Shown here one piece after another: positions 16,939 through 24,352 of a DNA stretch of 64,000 nt (position 1 is its first letter; the number at the start of each line of letters is the position of its first letter). The position numbers and the translations under genes are program-made. This DNA is from Ectobacillus antri. GTDB lineage: Bacteria > Bacillota > Bacilli > Bacillales > Bacillaceae_G. The notes beneath the pieces were generated by a model. The model saw only the letters and a program-made list of their open reading frames with translations, had not been told where the DNA came from and ran no database searches. The stretch spans positions 1 to 64,000 of the forward strand of contig NZ_RIAV01000013.1 of assembly GCF_003852715.1 (NCBI RefSeq), read 5' to 3'.

Positions 16939-18051
16939 TTAGTTACGAAGAATAATCTTTATGGCTTTTTTCCGTCCCCATTTCATAGCTTCTGCTTCTG
17001 TGGGAAATAATACATCAATAATATTACCTTTAATTTTTCCACCGGTATCTCCAGCAACTGCCTCACCGTAGTCTTCTACCCATACCCGTGTTCCAAGTGG
17101 GATAACACGAGGATCCACTGCAATAAGCTTTATGTTTGGATTGGCTTTCAAATTATATCCAGCTGCCGTAATTCCTTCGCCAAGCTGTAAGCTTTTCTCA
17201 ACGCTATAAGCAGTAGATTCCATGTAAAGTACTTCTCCTGCCGGCGCCGGACCAGGCGGCTTCATTTGCTGAATTTGCTCCGCGTTTCTTTTTGCTTCTT
17301 CTTGCTGACGTGCCATCGCTTCTTGAATGCTGCGGATATTCGCTTCGAGTACTTGTTTATCTTGTTCAGCCATTGCGATTTCATTGCCAATTTCAGCATA
17401 CTTCGCTTGAACTGTCTGTAACATAGATTGTTTTACTTGTATATTCGCTTCTAGCTCGGCTTGATTTTTAGCAAGCTTTTCATGCTCTTTTATTAACATC
17501 TGTTCCTTTTGATCAATAATGCGCTTGTCCGCTTCAATTTGTGCTTTATCTTCTTGTTGCATACGCATAATATCTTTATCTGCATCAAGAATGGTTGCTA
17601 CAGCCTTCATTTTTTCCAATAAGGTGGCTAAATTTTCAGAGTTAATGAGAATTTCTATAAGTAAACTAGAATTATCGTTGTTTTGCATGGAAACAATACG
17701 TTTTTTCATGACTTCTTGACGCGCTAGCACCTTATTTTCAAGAACAATAATAGCCTCTCTCTTTTCTTGAATTAACTGTTGCGTCGCATCGATGTTAGCT
17801 TGATTGACTTCCATTTGCTTTTTTGTTTGATTTATAGATGCATTTACCTCTTCCAAGGATGCTTGTAATGCTTGAATTTCTTCGTTTAGCTTTGCTCTTT
17901 CCTGTTCTTTCTGCTGAATTAGCGCATCATTTTGACGCAATTGTTGTTCAACTTGATTCAGGGCACCATTTGCTTGTGCATGCAGACCTGGACTAATCAT
18001 TACTAGAATAAGAGCGCATATGGAGCCGGTAATCTGTTTGATTAGTTTCAT
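16939..18051 (-). CDS. Secreted coiled-coil protein with C-terminal 3D domain
   Basis: 370 aa. A signal peptide (residues 1-25, ending near LHAQANG) leads into a long coiled coil (about 28-265) of the PcsB/CwlO-N type, rich in Gln and Glu. A Pro-rich linker (MKPPGPAPAGE) and a 3D domain follow: YMESTAYS, GITAAGYNLK, IAVDPRVIPLGTRVWVEDYGEAVAGDTGG and IDVLFPTEAEAMKWGRK. The three aspartates (IAVD, AGDTGG, IDV) that name the domain are present. Such proteins resemble lytic transglycosylase-like wall enzymes or their activators. The ATG at 18051 is chosen over an in-frame ATG 27 codons upstream: it follows AAGGAGAG and begins the signal peptide, while the longer version would start inside a dispersed repeat. 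Confidence 0.88.
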   Translation of the reverse strand: MKLIKQITGSICALILVMISPGLHAQANGALNQVEQQLRQNDALIQQKEQERAKLNEEIQALQASLEEVNASINQTKKQMEVNQANIDATQQLIQEKREAIIVLENKVLARQEVMKKRIVSMQNNDNSSLLIEILINSENLATLLEKMKAVATILDADKDIMRMQQEDKAQIEADKRIIDQKEQMLIKEHEKLAKNQAELEANIQVKQSMLQTVQAKYAEIGNEIAMAEQDKQVLEANIRSIQEAMARQQEEAKRNAEQIQQMKPPGPAPAGEVLYMESTAYSVEKSLQLGEGITAAGYNLKANPNIKLIAVDPRVIPLGTRVWVEDYGEAVAGDTGGKIKGNIIDVLFPTEAEAMKWGRKKAIKIILRN

Positions 18052-18071
18052 AAATCTATCCCTCTCTCCTT

Positions 18072-18259
18072 CTATATAAGTACAACTAGAAAAACCGACA
18101 TTCTTTTTTGGGTGGGAAAGAAGAACGGGCAATGTATGGTTGCGGTCAGTGCCTAAGAGATACGCGTGTCAAGTCAGAACATATACACGTAGCGAGGCGT
18201 TCTAGCACTGTGATTTTCTTTCTGTTTCTATGTCGAAAAAACTATGTAGACTTATATAG
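18072..18259 (-). repeat. ~188-bp dispersed repeat with terminal inverted repeats, copy 1
   Basis: Starts CTATATAAGTACAAC and ends GTCTACATAG-like sequence into ACTTATATAG; the outer 10 bp form exact terminal inverted repeats. About 90% identical to the copy at 43627-43815 (opposite orientation) and similar to 26752-26934 and 37056-37232. No open frame is shared by the copies, so it is non-coding and MITE-like. It lies directly upstream of the 3D-domain gene, whose ribosome site begins just outside the repeat, so the promoter of that gene lies in or beyond the repeat. Confidence 0.88.
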
Positions 18260-18352
18260 TTATAACATATTTAGAGAGAAAGTTATTTTACAAGTTCTTT
18301 AAATAGAATACAGACGTTTTAATATGAGGATATAACAACAATTAATATATAC

Positions 18353-18402
18353 AAAAAGAACAGCAAAGTGTTTACCATAAATCCTACACTTCTCTGTCCT
18401 TT
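18353..18402 (-). terminator. Terminator of the LacI/TetR operon
   Basis: An imperfect hairpin AAAGAACAGCAAAGTGT against ACACTTCTCTGTCCTTT; the minus strand continues with TTCTTTTTG. It lies just downstream of the LacI-type regulator stop codon. Confidence 0.75.
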
Positions 18403-18418
18403 GGATGTGATTTACATA

Positions 18419-19405
18419 TTATGTTGTAGATCTCTCAATTAAATGAAACATGAGCTGTTGCTTTTTAGGTTCATACTTATGACTGTAAATATGCTCGTAT
18501 GTCAGTAAAAATGCTGCTTCCCCTAACTTTTCACCGGGATGCTCAATCGTTGTAATATCAAGAACCTGTGAAATAGCATGATTATCAAAGCCAATAACCG
18601 CTAAATCCTCTGGTACTCGTATATCATGCTTTTTAGCCTCAGCAATAATGCCGGCCGCAACTTGGTCGCTTGAAACAAGTAAAGCGGTAGGTTGGTTCTT
18701 CATCTTCATTAGTTGCTTTACCACACGTGCCCCATCGGCAATTGTTAAACATTGTTCAAACATCCATTCTTTCTGTAACGGTGCTCCAATTTGCATCAAC
18801 ATATCTTGATAGGCCTGCTTACGTAAATAACTGTTATAGCTATTGCCTCTTGCAATGCAGTATCCGATGCTTGTATGCCCTCTAGAAATCAAGTGCTTCA
18901 TGCCAAGCAAGAAGCCTTCGTAGTGATCAATGTAGACAGAAGAAACGAAATGCTGCCCTGCATCTTCACAGGCAACAATAGGTCCAAACTTCGTGTAAGG
19001 CTCTATTTCTTCCCACTTACTGATTTTGGAGCAAATGATAATACCATCTACTTGTCTTGTCCGCAACAGCTGCAATGCCTGCTTTTCCTCATCTGCATTA
19101 TAATTTGTCTGACAGATCATGAATTGATAATGTTTCTCTAATGCTTTCGCTGCAATTCCTTTTAAAATGGTAGAAAAGTAAGGGTGGTCTACAAAAGGCA
19201 AAACAACTGCAATAATGTTTGTTTTACCTTTTGATAAATGTACTGCATTCACATTCGGTGTGTAATTGAGCTTCTTTACAACCGCCATGACCTGCTGACG
19301 CTTTTCCTCACTGACGTAAGGATAGTTGTTTAAAACGCGGGATACGGTTGTAACAGATACCCCTGCCATCTTAGCAATTTCTCTAATGTTAGTCACTTTC
19401 TTCAC
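18419..19405 (-). CDS. LacI/GalR-family transcriptional regulator
   Basis: 328 aa. The N-terminal helix-turn-helix and hinge are textbook: IREIAKMAGVSVTTVSRVLNNYPYVSEEKRQQVMAVVKKLNYTPNVNAVHLSKGKTN. The rest is a periplasmic-binding-protein-like sensor domain (LLRTRQVDGIIICSK, DLAVIGFDNHAISQVLDITTIEHPGEKLGEAAF). It starts 3 bp after the stop of the TetR gene and shares its terminator, so the two regulators form one operon. No sugar-metabolism gene is adjacent, so ligand and targets are unknown. Confidence 0.9.
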   Translation of the reverse strand: MKKVTNIREIAKMAGVSVTTVSRVLNNYPYVSEEKRQQVMAVVKKLNYTPNVNAVHLSKGKTNIIAVVLPFVDHPYFSTILKGIAAKALEKHYQFMICQTNYNADEEKQALQLLRTRQVDGIIICSKISKWEEIEPYTKFGPIVACEDAGQHFVSSVYIDHYEGFLLGMKHLISRGHTSIGYCIARGNSYNSYLRKQAYQDMLMQIGAPLQKEWMFEQCLTIADGARVVKQLMKMKNQPTALLVSSDQVAAGIIAEAKKHDIRVPEDLAVIGFDNHAISQVLDITTIEHPGEKLGEAAFLLTYEHIYSHKYEPKKQQLMFHLIERSTT

Positions 19406-19408
19406 CTC

Positions 19409-20008
19409 TTACTCTACAGGACCAAATAACTGAATGCCGCATGGTACGAAAAGCTTCCATACGTCATGTTCCGGTCCATCAATGGTGGTAAGACGTAGTC
19501 CGTTCAAAAAACTTAAATACGAAATTGCTACAGCCTCAACATGTAATATGCGCAGCTGCCCAAGCTCTTGACCTCTCTTTATTAAAATTCCCATCTTGTT
19601 TTGAAATAACTGAAAAAACTGATTTAAGATTTCAAACTCTCTTTTAAAACGTTCAGGCTGACCAAGCACTTGTTGAAACAGTCTTAAATAAACAGGCTGC
19701 TGAGAAATCAGCAGAACATGCTTTTGTACCAACGCTTCAATTTCTTTCATCGGATTTACTGCATTACTGTCAAAAGACAGCAGTTCCTCTCCTAACTTTT
19801 CAAGTGGTTCTTTTATAGTCGCATAGAAAAGCTCCTCTTTACTTGCGAAATACGTAAATACACTGCCAAATGAAATCCCGGCAGCGTTGGCAACCTTGGC
19901 AATTGTTGTATCATTGTAGCCATGGACTGCAAATAACATAGTTGCTTCTTGCAAAATCTTTTCACGCTTTTTGTGCATCGCTTTCATTTGATCTTCTGAT
20001 AATGCCAT
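19409..20008 (-). CDS. TetR/AcrR-family transcriptional regulator
   Basis: 199 aa. The N-terminal DNA-binding domain is clear: KILQEATMLFAVHGYNDTTIAKVANAAGISFGSVFTYFASKEELFYA (about residues 17-63). The C-terminal ligand domain is unspecific. First gene of a two-regulator operon with the LacI-type gene. A 16-bp perfect dyad 25-40 bp upstream of its start is a likely auto-operator. It lies near an MFS exporter gene on the same strand but is separated from it by the IS607-derived gene; the palindrome before the exporter is of a different sequence type, so regulation of that exporter by this protein is not supported. Confidence 0.88.
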   Translation of the reverse strand: MALSEDQMKAMHKKREKILQEATMLFAVHGYNDTTIAKVANAAGISFGSVFTYFASKEELFYATIKEPLEKLGEELLSFDSNAVNPMKEIEALVQKHVLLISQQPVYLRLFQQVLGQPERFKREFEILNQFFQLFQNKMGILIKRGQELGQLRILHVEAVAISYLSFLNGLRLTTIDGPEHDVWKLFVPCGIQLFGPVE

Positions 20009-20032
20009 TTTACTTTTCCTGCTACTAAAAAC

Positions 20033-20048
20033 ATAGACAAACGTCTAT
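20033..20048. promoter_or_regulatory. Dyad operator upstream of the TetR gene
   Basis: ATAGACAAACGTCTAT: two 6-bp arms around a 4-bp centre, a layout typical of TetR-family operators. It sits 25 bp before the TetR start and immediately beside the right end of the IS607-derived element. Confidence 0.6.
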
Positions 20049-20059
20049 TCTTAGAGTAT

Positions 20060-20166
20060 TCCTGCTTCTACAAACTCGACCTCGCCAATTACTCGCTACT
20101 ATCGTTTGTATAGTTCTCCACAGGCGTAAATTCCGATGTAGCCCACCGTACATATATACAATTTAT
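20060..20166 (-). ncRNA. Candidate TnpB guide RNA (omega-RNA) / IS607 right end
   Basis: Immediately downstream of the tnpB stop on the minus strand is a structured segment containing CGGAATTTACGCCTGTGGAGA and ending near GAAGCAGGAATAC. These patterns recur at the right ends of IS200/IS605 and IS607 elements, where they form the scaffold of the RNA that guides TnpB; the element boundary is set by this resemblance. If transcribed, the guide portion would be the flanking DNA to the left (20033-20059), that is, the TetR operator region. Boundaries are approximate. Confidence 0.45.
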
Positions 20167-21498
20167 TTAAGTTAGTATTGTATATTCTTTTGCTTGTAAA
20201 AGGTTGATAGATGCATTTAAATCTCTATTCATGATGTTTCCGCAATCGCATTCATATATTCGGTCAGATAGCTTTAAATCAACTTTCTTTTGACCGCAAC
20301 ATGAGCACAATTTAGAAAATGGATAGAATCTGTCTACTTGGCGTAATTCAATACCATATTCTTTGCATTTTGCTATTAGCCATGCTTTAAACATATAAAA
20401 ACATTGTTCTGCGACTGATCTAGATAAATGCTTATTTTTCATCATCACTTTTACGTTTAAATCCTCAATTGTGATATACATTGGCTTGGCTTTCACCAAT
20501 TCATTCACAACCCATTTTACATACTCTGTTCGTATGTTTGATAGTCGAACATGTAGCTTTTGTACTCTAAGAATGTTTTTGTTTATATTTGCTCTTTTAG
20601 CAACAGTTTTTTCACCTCTCTTTTTTAGATTTTCGTATTTGCGTGACAAAGAGCGCTGTTCACGTTTTAATTTCTTCTCTAATTTCTTCAACTTTGCTGT
20701 TTTATTAATGTTTTTGTGGACTTTACCATCACTACGAACAGCAAAATCTTTTATGCCTAAGTCGATGCCTAGACCACCTTCATTTAATTTGTTTACATGT
20801 TTTCTTGTATTCACTTCACAAAGGACAGATACAAAATACCTTCCTGCCTGTTGAGAAACAGTTCCACTTTTTACAATCGCATCTTTCGGGATATAACCAT
20901 ACTCTTTTAATTTTATCCAACCAATCGTTGGGATTTTTATTCTGTGCCTTTCTACAGTCCAATCAGTTTTATTGTTCTTAGAGAAATCACATTTGACATT
21001 TTGATTTTTCTTTTTCTTGTAGCTAGGAAATTTAGACAACCCTTTGAAAAATCTATTAAAAGCCTTATCACCATTCATGATGGCTTGCTTAACAGCTTTG
21101 CTAGATACTTCTTTGATCCATTTATCGTATTCTTTTCTCAATCCATATATTCTGCAACTGAAAACATGAATGATAGATATTAAGTCTTGAACAAGTTCTT
21201 CTTGAGGTGACAACTTATCATTGTTAACAACAATGATTTCTACTGCCATCTTGCGAAGAAATCGCTCAAACCAATCATAACCAAACCGAACAAACCTATC
21301 TTTGTGTGCGATAATAATTCGTGAAACTTCACCTTCCGCACATCTATCAATCAACTTGTTCCATTGTTTTCTATTGTAATTTAAGCCACTACCAATATCC
21401 GTAACAATTTCATCAACTATCATTCCTCTTGCATTGGCAAATGTTTTCAAAAACTCAATTTGATTTTCCAAATCATCTTTCTGTCCTTGATTAGACAC
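20167..21498 (-). CDS. In-frame fusion: IS607 serine recombinase (TnpA) - TnpB
   Basis: 443 aa. Residues 1-~122 are the catalytic domain of an IS607-type serine recombinase (SNQGQKDDLENQIEFLK, ITDIGSGLN-like DIGSGLNYNRK, AHKDRFVRFGYDWFERF, LSPQEELVQDLISIIHVFSCRIYGLRK). From ~123 the sequence continues without a break as TnpB (WIKEVSSKAVKQAIMNGDKAFNRFFKG...). TnpB's RuvC residues are intact: D246 (GIDLGIKDF), E345 (ITIEDLN), D426 (NRDLNAS), plus the zinc ribbon C398/C401/C417/C419. Missing are the N-terminal MerR-like domain of TnpA and about the first 60-70 residues of TnpB. The frame is open a further ~7 codons upstream of the GTG, including IYARVS, where the S is the catalytic serine; the GTG start keeps that Ser but loses the preceding Arg. 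It therefore looks like a deletion derivative, not an active transposase. Confidence 0.85.
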   Translation of the reverse strand: MSNQGQKDDLENQIEFLKTFANARGMIVDEIVTDIGSGLNYNRKQWNKLIDRCAEGEVSRIIIAHKDRFVRFGYDWFERFLRKMAVEIIVVNNDKLSPQEELVQDLISIIHVFSCRIYGLRKEYDKWIKEVSSKAVKQAIMNGDKAFNRFFKGLSKFPSYKKKKNQNVKCDFSKNNKTDWTVERHRIKIPTIGWIKLKEYGYIPKDAIVKSGTVSQQAGRYFVSVLCEVNTRKHVNKLNEGGLGIDLGIKDFAVRSDGKVHKNINKTAKLKKLEKKLKREQRSLSRKYENLKKRGEKTVAKRANINKNILRVQKLHVRLSNIRTEYVKWVVNELVKAKPMYITIEDLNVKVMMKNKHLSRSVAEQCFYMFKAWLIAKCKEYGIELRQVDRFYPFSKLCSCCGQKKVDLKLSDRIYECDCGNIMNRDLNASINLLQAKEYTILT

Positions 21499-21521
21499 TC
21501 TGGCGTAAATAAGAGTCTTAC

Positions 21522-22778
21522 CTATACCCCCACTTCAACGATTGACTTCGGTTTCTTTTTTCCCAGTTCCCGTAAAGGTTTTAATGTAGCTGTCAATACG
21601 AGAGCCAATATCATCAAAGCAAGACTAGTAACTGCCAAAACTGTTTGCGGTCCTGCAATGTCAGCAAAAAATGTTCCAACTCCCACTGCAATTGTTCCAA
21701 ATACACTGTGTAACATCCCTAAAAAACCAAATACTCTACCTTGAATAGCAGGTGCGGTTTGCACACGCAAAGCAATGTTAACAAGCAGAGTTGAGACAGC
21801 AAACATAAAGCCAAGTAAAATAATAAACGGGTATACGTAAGAGATATATTCGATTTCCGAAATGCAATAGTAAATGGGCCCAATTAATAAAAAACCGCCA
21901 AAGATCCAATATCCTTTTCGCTGGATTCGTGTATCTAATTTCATAATAACGAGTGACCCCAGAATATAACCGAATGGAATACAAGCTTCTATCAAGCCAA
22001 ACTCCCATCCCTTCGCCTTCCATGTTTGAACAGCTGTTACTTGAATCATCATTAACGCCATTGTAAATGATGATCCTAAAATCGGAAAAAGAATAAGTAC
22101 GGAACGAATGAAAGGTTCTTTTACAAGCAATTGTAAACCTTCCTTAAAATCCTTAAAAAAAGACTTTTTCTCTTGAAGCTTGCCATCATGTTCTACTGCA
22201 AGATGAGATTGTGGAATGACCCCTGCCATCAAAACGAATCCTGCCGATAATATATAGGTACATGTATTTACTAAAAAGGCAGTAAAACTTCCAAACAATC
22301 CAATAAATAACCCGCCAAGAGCCAATCCACTAATACGAGAAATATTATCCATAATTGTAATAGCACCTGTCGCTTTTGACATATTCTCTTTTTCTACTAT
22401 GTTGCTTAATGAGGCTTGAAATGCAGGACCATGGAATAGTCCGATAAAGACTTGCAGTCCAAATAAAACGATGAGAAATGGAATGGATGTAAAGGATGTA
22501 TACATACAAGCTGCTACAACGAAAATGATAGCTGCATTCAGTAAATCACACACCCACATGATGGTACGGCGGTCATAGCGATCAGCAAAGGTTCCTGCCA
22601 CTCCCCCGAATAATACATTAATAGCTAAAACAACCATGAAAAATACAAACATGATTCTAGCGCTTCCTGTCGTTTCTAGCACCCAAAAGTTAATAGCGAT
22701 GGTCGAAAAACTGCTTCCAAGTAACGAAACACCATAGCTTAGGAATAAATAACGAAATATTTTATTTTGAAACAGCAT
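21522..22778 (-). CDS. MFS transporter, multidrug/siderophore-exporter type
   Basis: 418 aa with 12 predicted membrane helices. The cytoplasmic loop 2-3 motif FGGVAGTFADRYDRRTIMW is the MFS signature; FHGPAFQASLSNIV is typical of the MFS_3/EntS-like exporter group. AGGAGGAAC lies just before the ATG. The promoter region contains a 44-bp perfect palindrome that looks like a TetR-type operator. The 3' end is abutted by the truncated IS607 element (the frame of the latter begins ~5 bp after this stop), so the element entered or was deleted right at the end of this gene. Substrate unknown. Confidence 0.88.
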   Translation of the reverse strand: MLFQNKIFRYLFLSYGVSLLGSSFSTIAINFWVLETTGSARIMFVFFMVVLAINVLFGGVAGTFADRYDRRTIMWVCDLLNAAIIFVVAACMYTSFTSIPFLIVLFGLQVFIGLFHGPAFQASLSNIVEKENMSKATGAITIMDNISRISGLALGGLFIGLFGSFTAFLVNTCTYILSAGFVLMAGVIPQSHLAVEHDGKLQEKKSFFKDFKEGLQLLVKEPFIRSVLILFPILGSSFTMALMMIQVTAVQTWKAKGWEFGLIEACIPFGYILGSLVIMKLDTRIQRKGYWIFGGFLLIGPIYYCISEIEYISYVYPFIILLGFMFAVSTLLVNIALRVQTAPAIQGRVFGFLGMLHSVFGTIAVGVGTFFADIAGPQTVLAVTSLALMILALVLTATLKPLRELGKKKPKSIVEVGV

Positions 22779-22790
22779 GCTGTTCCTCCT

Positions 22791-22834
22791 TATGTTTTAT
22801 TTATGATTGATTAATCAATCATAAATAAAACATA
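22791..22834. promoter_or_regulatory. 44-bp perfect palindrome, likely TetR-type operator
   Basis: Both 22-bp arms are exactly complementary, with no loop. The core TGATTGATTAATCAATCA resembles operators of TetR/AcrR-family repressors. It lies 13 bp upstream of the MFS start codon, between the ribosome site and the presumed promoter, so it could block transcription or form a hairpin in the 5' leader. Confidence 0.7.
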
Positions 22835-22937
22835 ACATATATTGGAAATGAAGTACACATCGATCATAAAATATTTTATATTAGTTGTATTTTTCTAAAA
22901 ATACTGAGATAATATGAACAATTGCATAATTTACTCA

Positions 22938-23045
22938 TTCTTATCATGAGAGGCGGAGGGACTGGCCCGACGATGCCTCAGCAACCCCTGAAATTTAGGA
23001 AGGTGCTAATTCCTGCAGAGCAAAAGCTCTGAGAGATAAGAGGTC
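22938..23045 (+). promoter_or_regulatory. SAM-I (S-box) riboswitch
   Basis: The conserved S-box core is present in order: CTTATCATGAGAGGCGGAGG, ACTGGCCCGACGATGCC, TCAGCAACCCC, AAGGTGCTAATTCCTGCAG, and the closing GAGAGATAAGAGG. P1 pairs CTTATC (22940-22945) with GATAAG (23035-23040). The 3' half of P1 belongs to ATAAGAGGTC (23036-23045), which is perfectly complementary to GACCTCTTAT (23061-23070), giving an antiterminator when SAM is absent. Binding of SAM would free 23061-23070 for the terminator. It controls the racemase gene that follows. Confidence 0.95.
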
Positions 23046-23060
23046 AAACTCAATACAACA

Positions 23061-23088
23061 GACCTCTTATGATAAGAGGTCTTTTTTA
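23061..23088 (+). terminator. Riboswitch-controlled terminator
   Basis: GACCTCTTA/TAAGAGGTC stem with a 3-nt loop and a run of six T residues. The 3' arm repeats the same ten bases found in P1 (23036-23045), the hallmark of a switch between antiterminator and terminator. Confidence 0.93.
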
Positions 23089-23124
23089 TGTCCTCTGTCA
23101 CATTTTATTCTAAGGAGGATTTGT

Positions 23125-23826
23125 ATGAAAACAATTGGCATGATTGGTGGATTAAGTTGGGAGTCGACATCACTGTACAGTACGTATCTAAACGAATTTG
23201 CTCAAAAAGCATGCTCTCATTGCGCTCCCCTAGTAATTCAAGGGATGGATTTTACTGAAGTGACTCATTGGTTAGAACGGGGTGATGATGAGTCGCTCAC
23301 AACTGCACTCATTGAAACAGCACAGCAAGTGGAAGAGATGGGAGCTGACTGTTTGCTGCTTTGTTCAAATACCGTCCATATTTTTGCAAACGAAGTCGCT
23401 GAAGCTATATCAATTCCACTTCTTCATATTAGTGATGCTAGCGCCGAAGCGATCCGTATGCAATCTATAAACAAAATTGGCGTACTCGGAACAAAGCACA
23501 CACTCAAAAAAGGTTTTTATCTTGAAAAATTAGAATCTCATGGTTTACAAGCGCTTTGTCCAAGTTCAGAAGAGTGCACCTGGATGCACAACATTATCAT
23601 GAATGAACTCAGTCAAGGAATTTTATCTCCTAAAACAAAAGCCGACTTTCAAAATATCATTCAAAACTTAATTGTACAAGGTGCGGAGGGCATTTTATTG
23701 GCCTGCACTGAAATTCCTCTTCTAATTACGCAAGAAGACGTGTCAGTACCATTGTTTGATACAGCGTACTTGCATGCCCAGCAAGCCATTTCATTTGCGC
23801 TGCAAAAAGAAGAGGCCGTGACATAA
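23125..23826 (+). CDS. Aspartate/glutamate-type amino acid racemase under S-box control
   Basis: 233 aa. N-terminus MKTIGMIGGLSWESTSLYSTYLN is typical of the Asp/Glu racemase family. Both catalytic cysteines are present: C80 in LLLCSNTVH and C194 in LLACTEIPLL. Enzymes of this cofactor-independent family interconvert L- and D-amino acids. E. coli YgeA, a relative, is a broad-specificity racemase that acts well on homoserine. The SAM riboswitch directly upstream links this gene to methionine or sulfur supply, so a role with D-methionine, homoserine or a related compound is a reasonable inference. AAGGAGG lies 8 nt before the ATG. The stop codon lies at the edge of repeat copy B. Confidence 0.9.
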   Translation: MKTIGMIGGLSWESTSLYSTYLNEFAQKACSHCAPLVIQGMDFTEVTHWLERGDDESLTTALIETAQQVEEMGADCLLLCSNTVHIFANEVAEAISIPLLHISDASAEAIRMQSINKIGVLGTKHTLKKGFYLEKLESHGLQALCPSSEECTWMHNIIMNELSQGILSPKTKADFQNIIQNLIVQGAEGILLACTEIPLLITQEDVSVPLFDTAYLHAQQAISFALQKEEAVT

Positions 23827-23973
23827 CTGAATTATGTAACTCTAAAGCCGACAGAATAAAGAATAACTAACACTCATAAAGGAAAAATCCGAGCTAAATC
23901 GAATTCTGTGTGGAGAATTCCGACTAATAGTTCGGATTTTTCATTGGCTGAAAACCTTTTGTCCCAGCCTCTT
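23820..23973 (-). repeat. ~155-bp dispersed hairpin repeat, copy B
   Basis: Reverse complement of copy A (9744-9899) at roughly 90% identity over its length. The hairpin arms match, with one change that leaves a G-U pair in the plus-strand RNA. It overlaps the last codons of the racemase gene and can serve as its terminator. Confidence 0.85.
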
Positions 23974-24049
23974 CTCTAAAAATTTGTATACCTTTCTTTT
24001 ACATGTGAGGTTAATATAAAAATAACCATTATATAATGGAGGCGGATAT

Positions 24050-24352
24050 ATGCGTTTTATCTTTCATTACTTAGCTTGGCTAAACGCGGCAGACGGTATC
24101 GTCTCTTTTGTTGGCCTACAGTTGCGTCTCATTGAAGAAGGGAATCTCGTGATGCGCATCCTATATGAGTACAACCCCTACTTGTTTTTAGCTTGCAAAC
24201 TTACTTTATCAGCTATTTTATTACCATTCGTTCTTTATAAAGGATATTTCTCGAGTAAATTTTTGAAAATAACAGCTTGCTCTGCCTCGTTTGTTTATAC
24301 GATTATCTTTGTTCTTCACGGCATTTGGATTATCTTAGCTTTGCCAATCTAG
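24050..24352 (+). CDS. Small membrane protein, DUF5658-like
   Basis: 100 aa with three hydrophobic helices (about 5-25, 44-63, 75-97). The pattern LNAADGIVSFVGLQLRLIEEGNLVMRILYEYNPYLFLACKLTLS resembles the DUF5658 family, whose function is unknown. GGAGGCGG lies about 8 nt before the ATG. Its last 18 bp overlap the end of the convergent helD gene. Confidence 0.7.
   Translation: MRFIFHYLAWLNAADGIVSFVGLQLRLIEEGNLVMRILYEYNPYLFLACKLTLSAILLPFVLYKGYFSSKFLKITACSASFVYTIIFVLHGIWIILALPI

Noticed and set aside
16939-18132. Longer version of the 3D-domain protein starting at 18132
   Set aside because: The extra 27 residues are encoded by the dispersed repeat and would hide the signal peptide; the ATG at 18051 has its own ribosome site.
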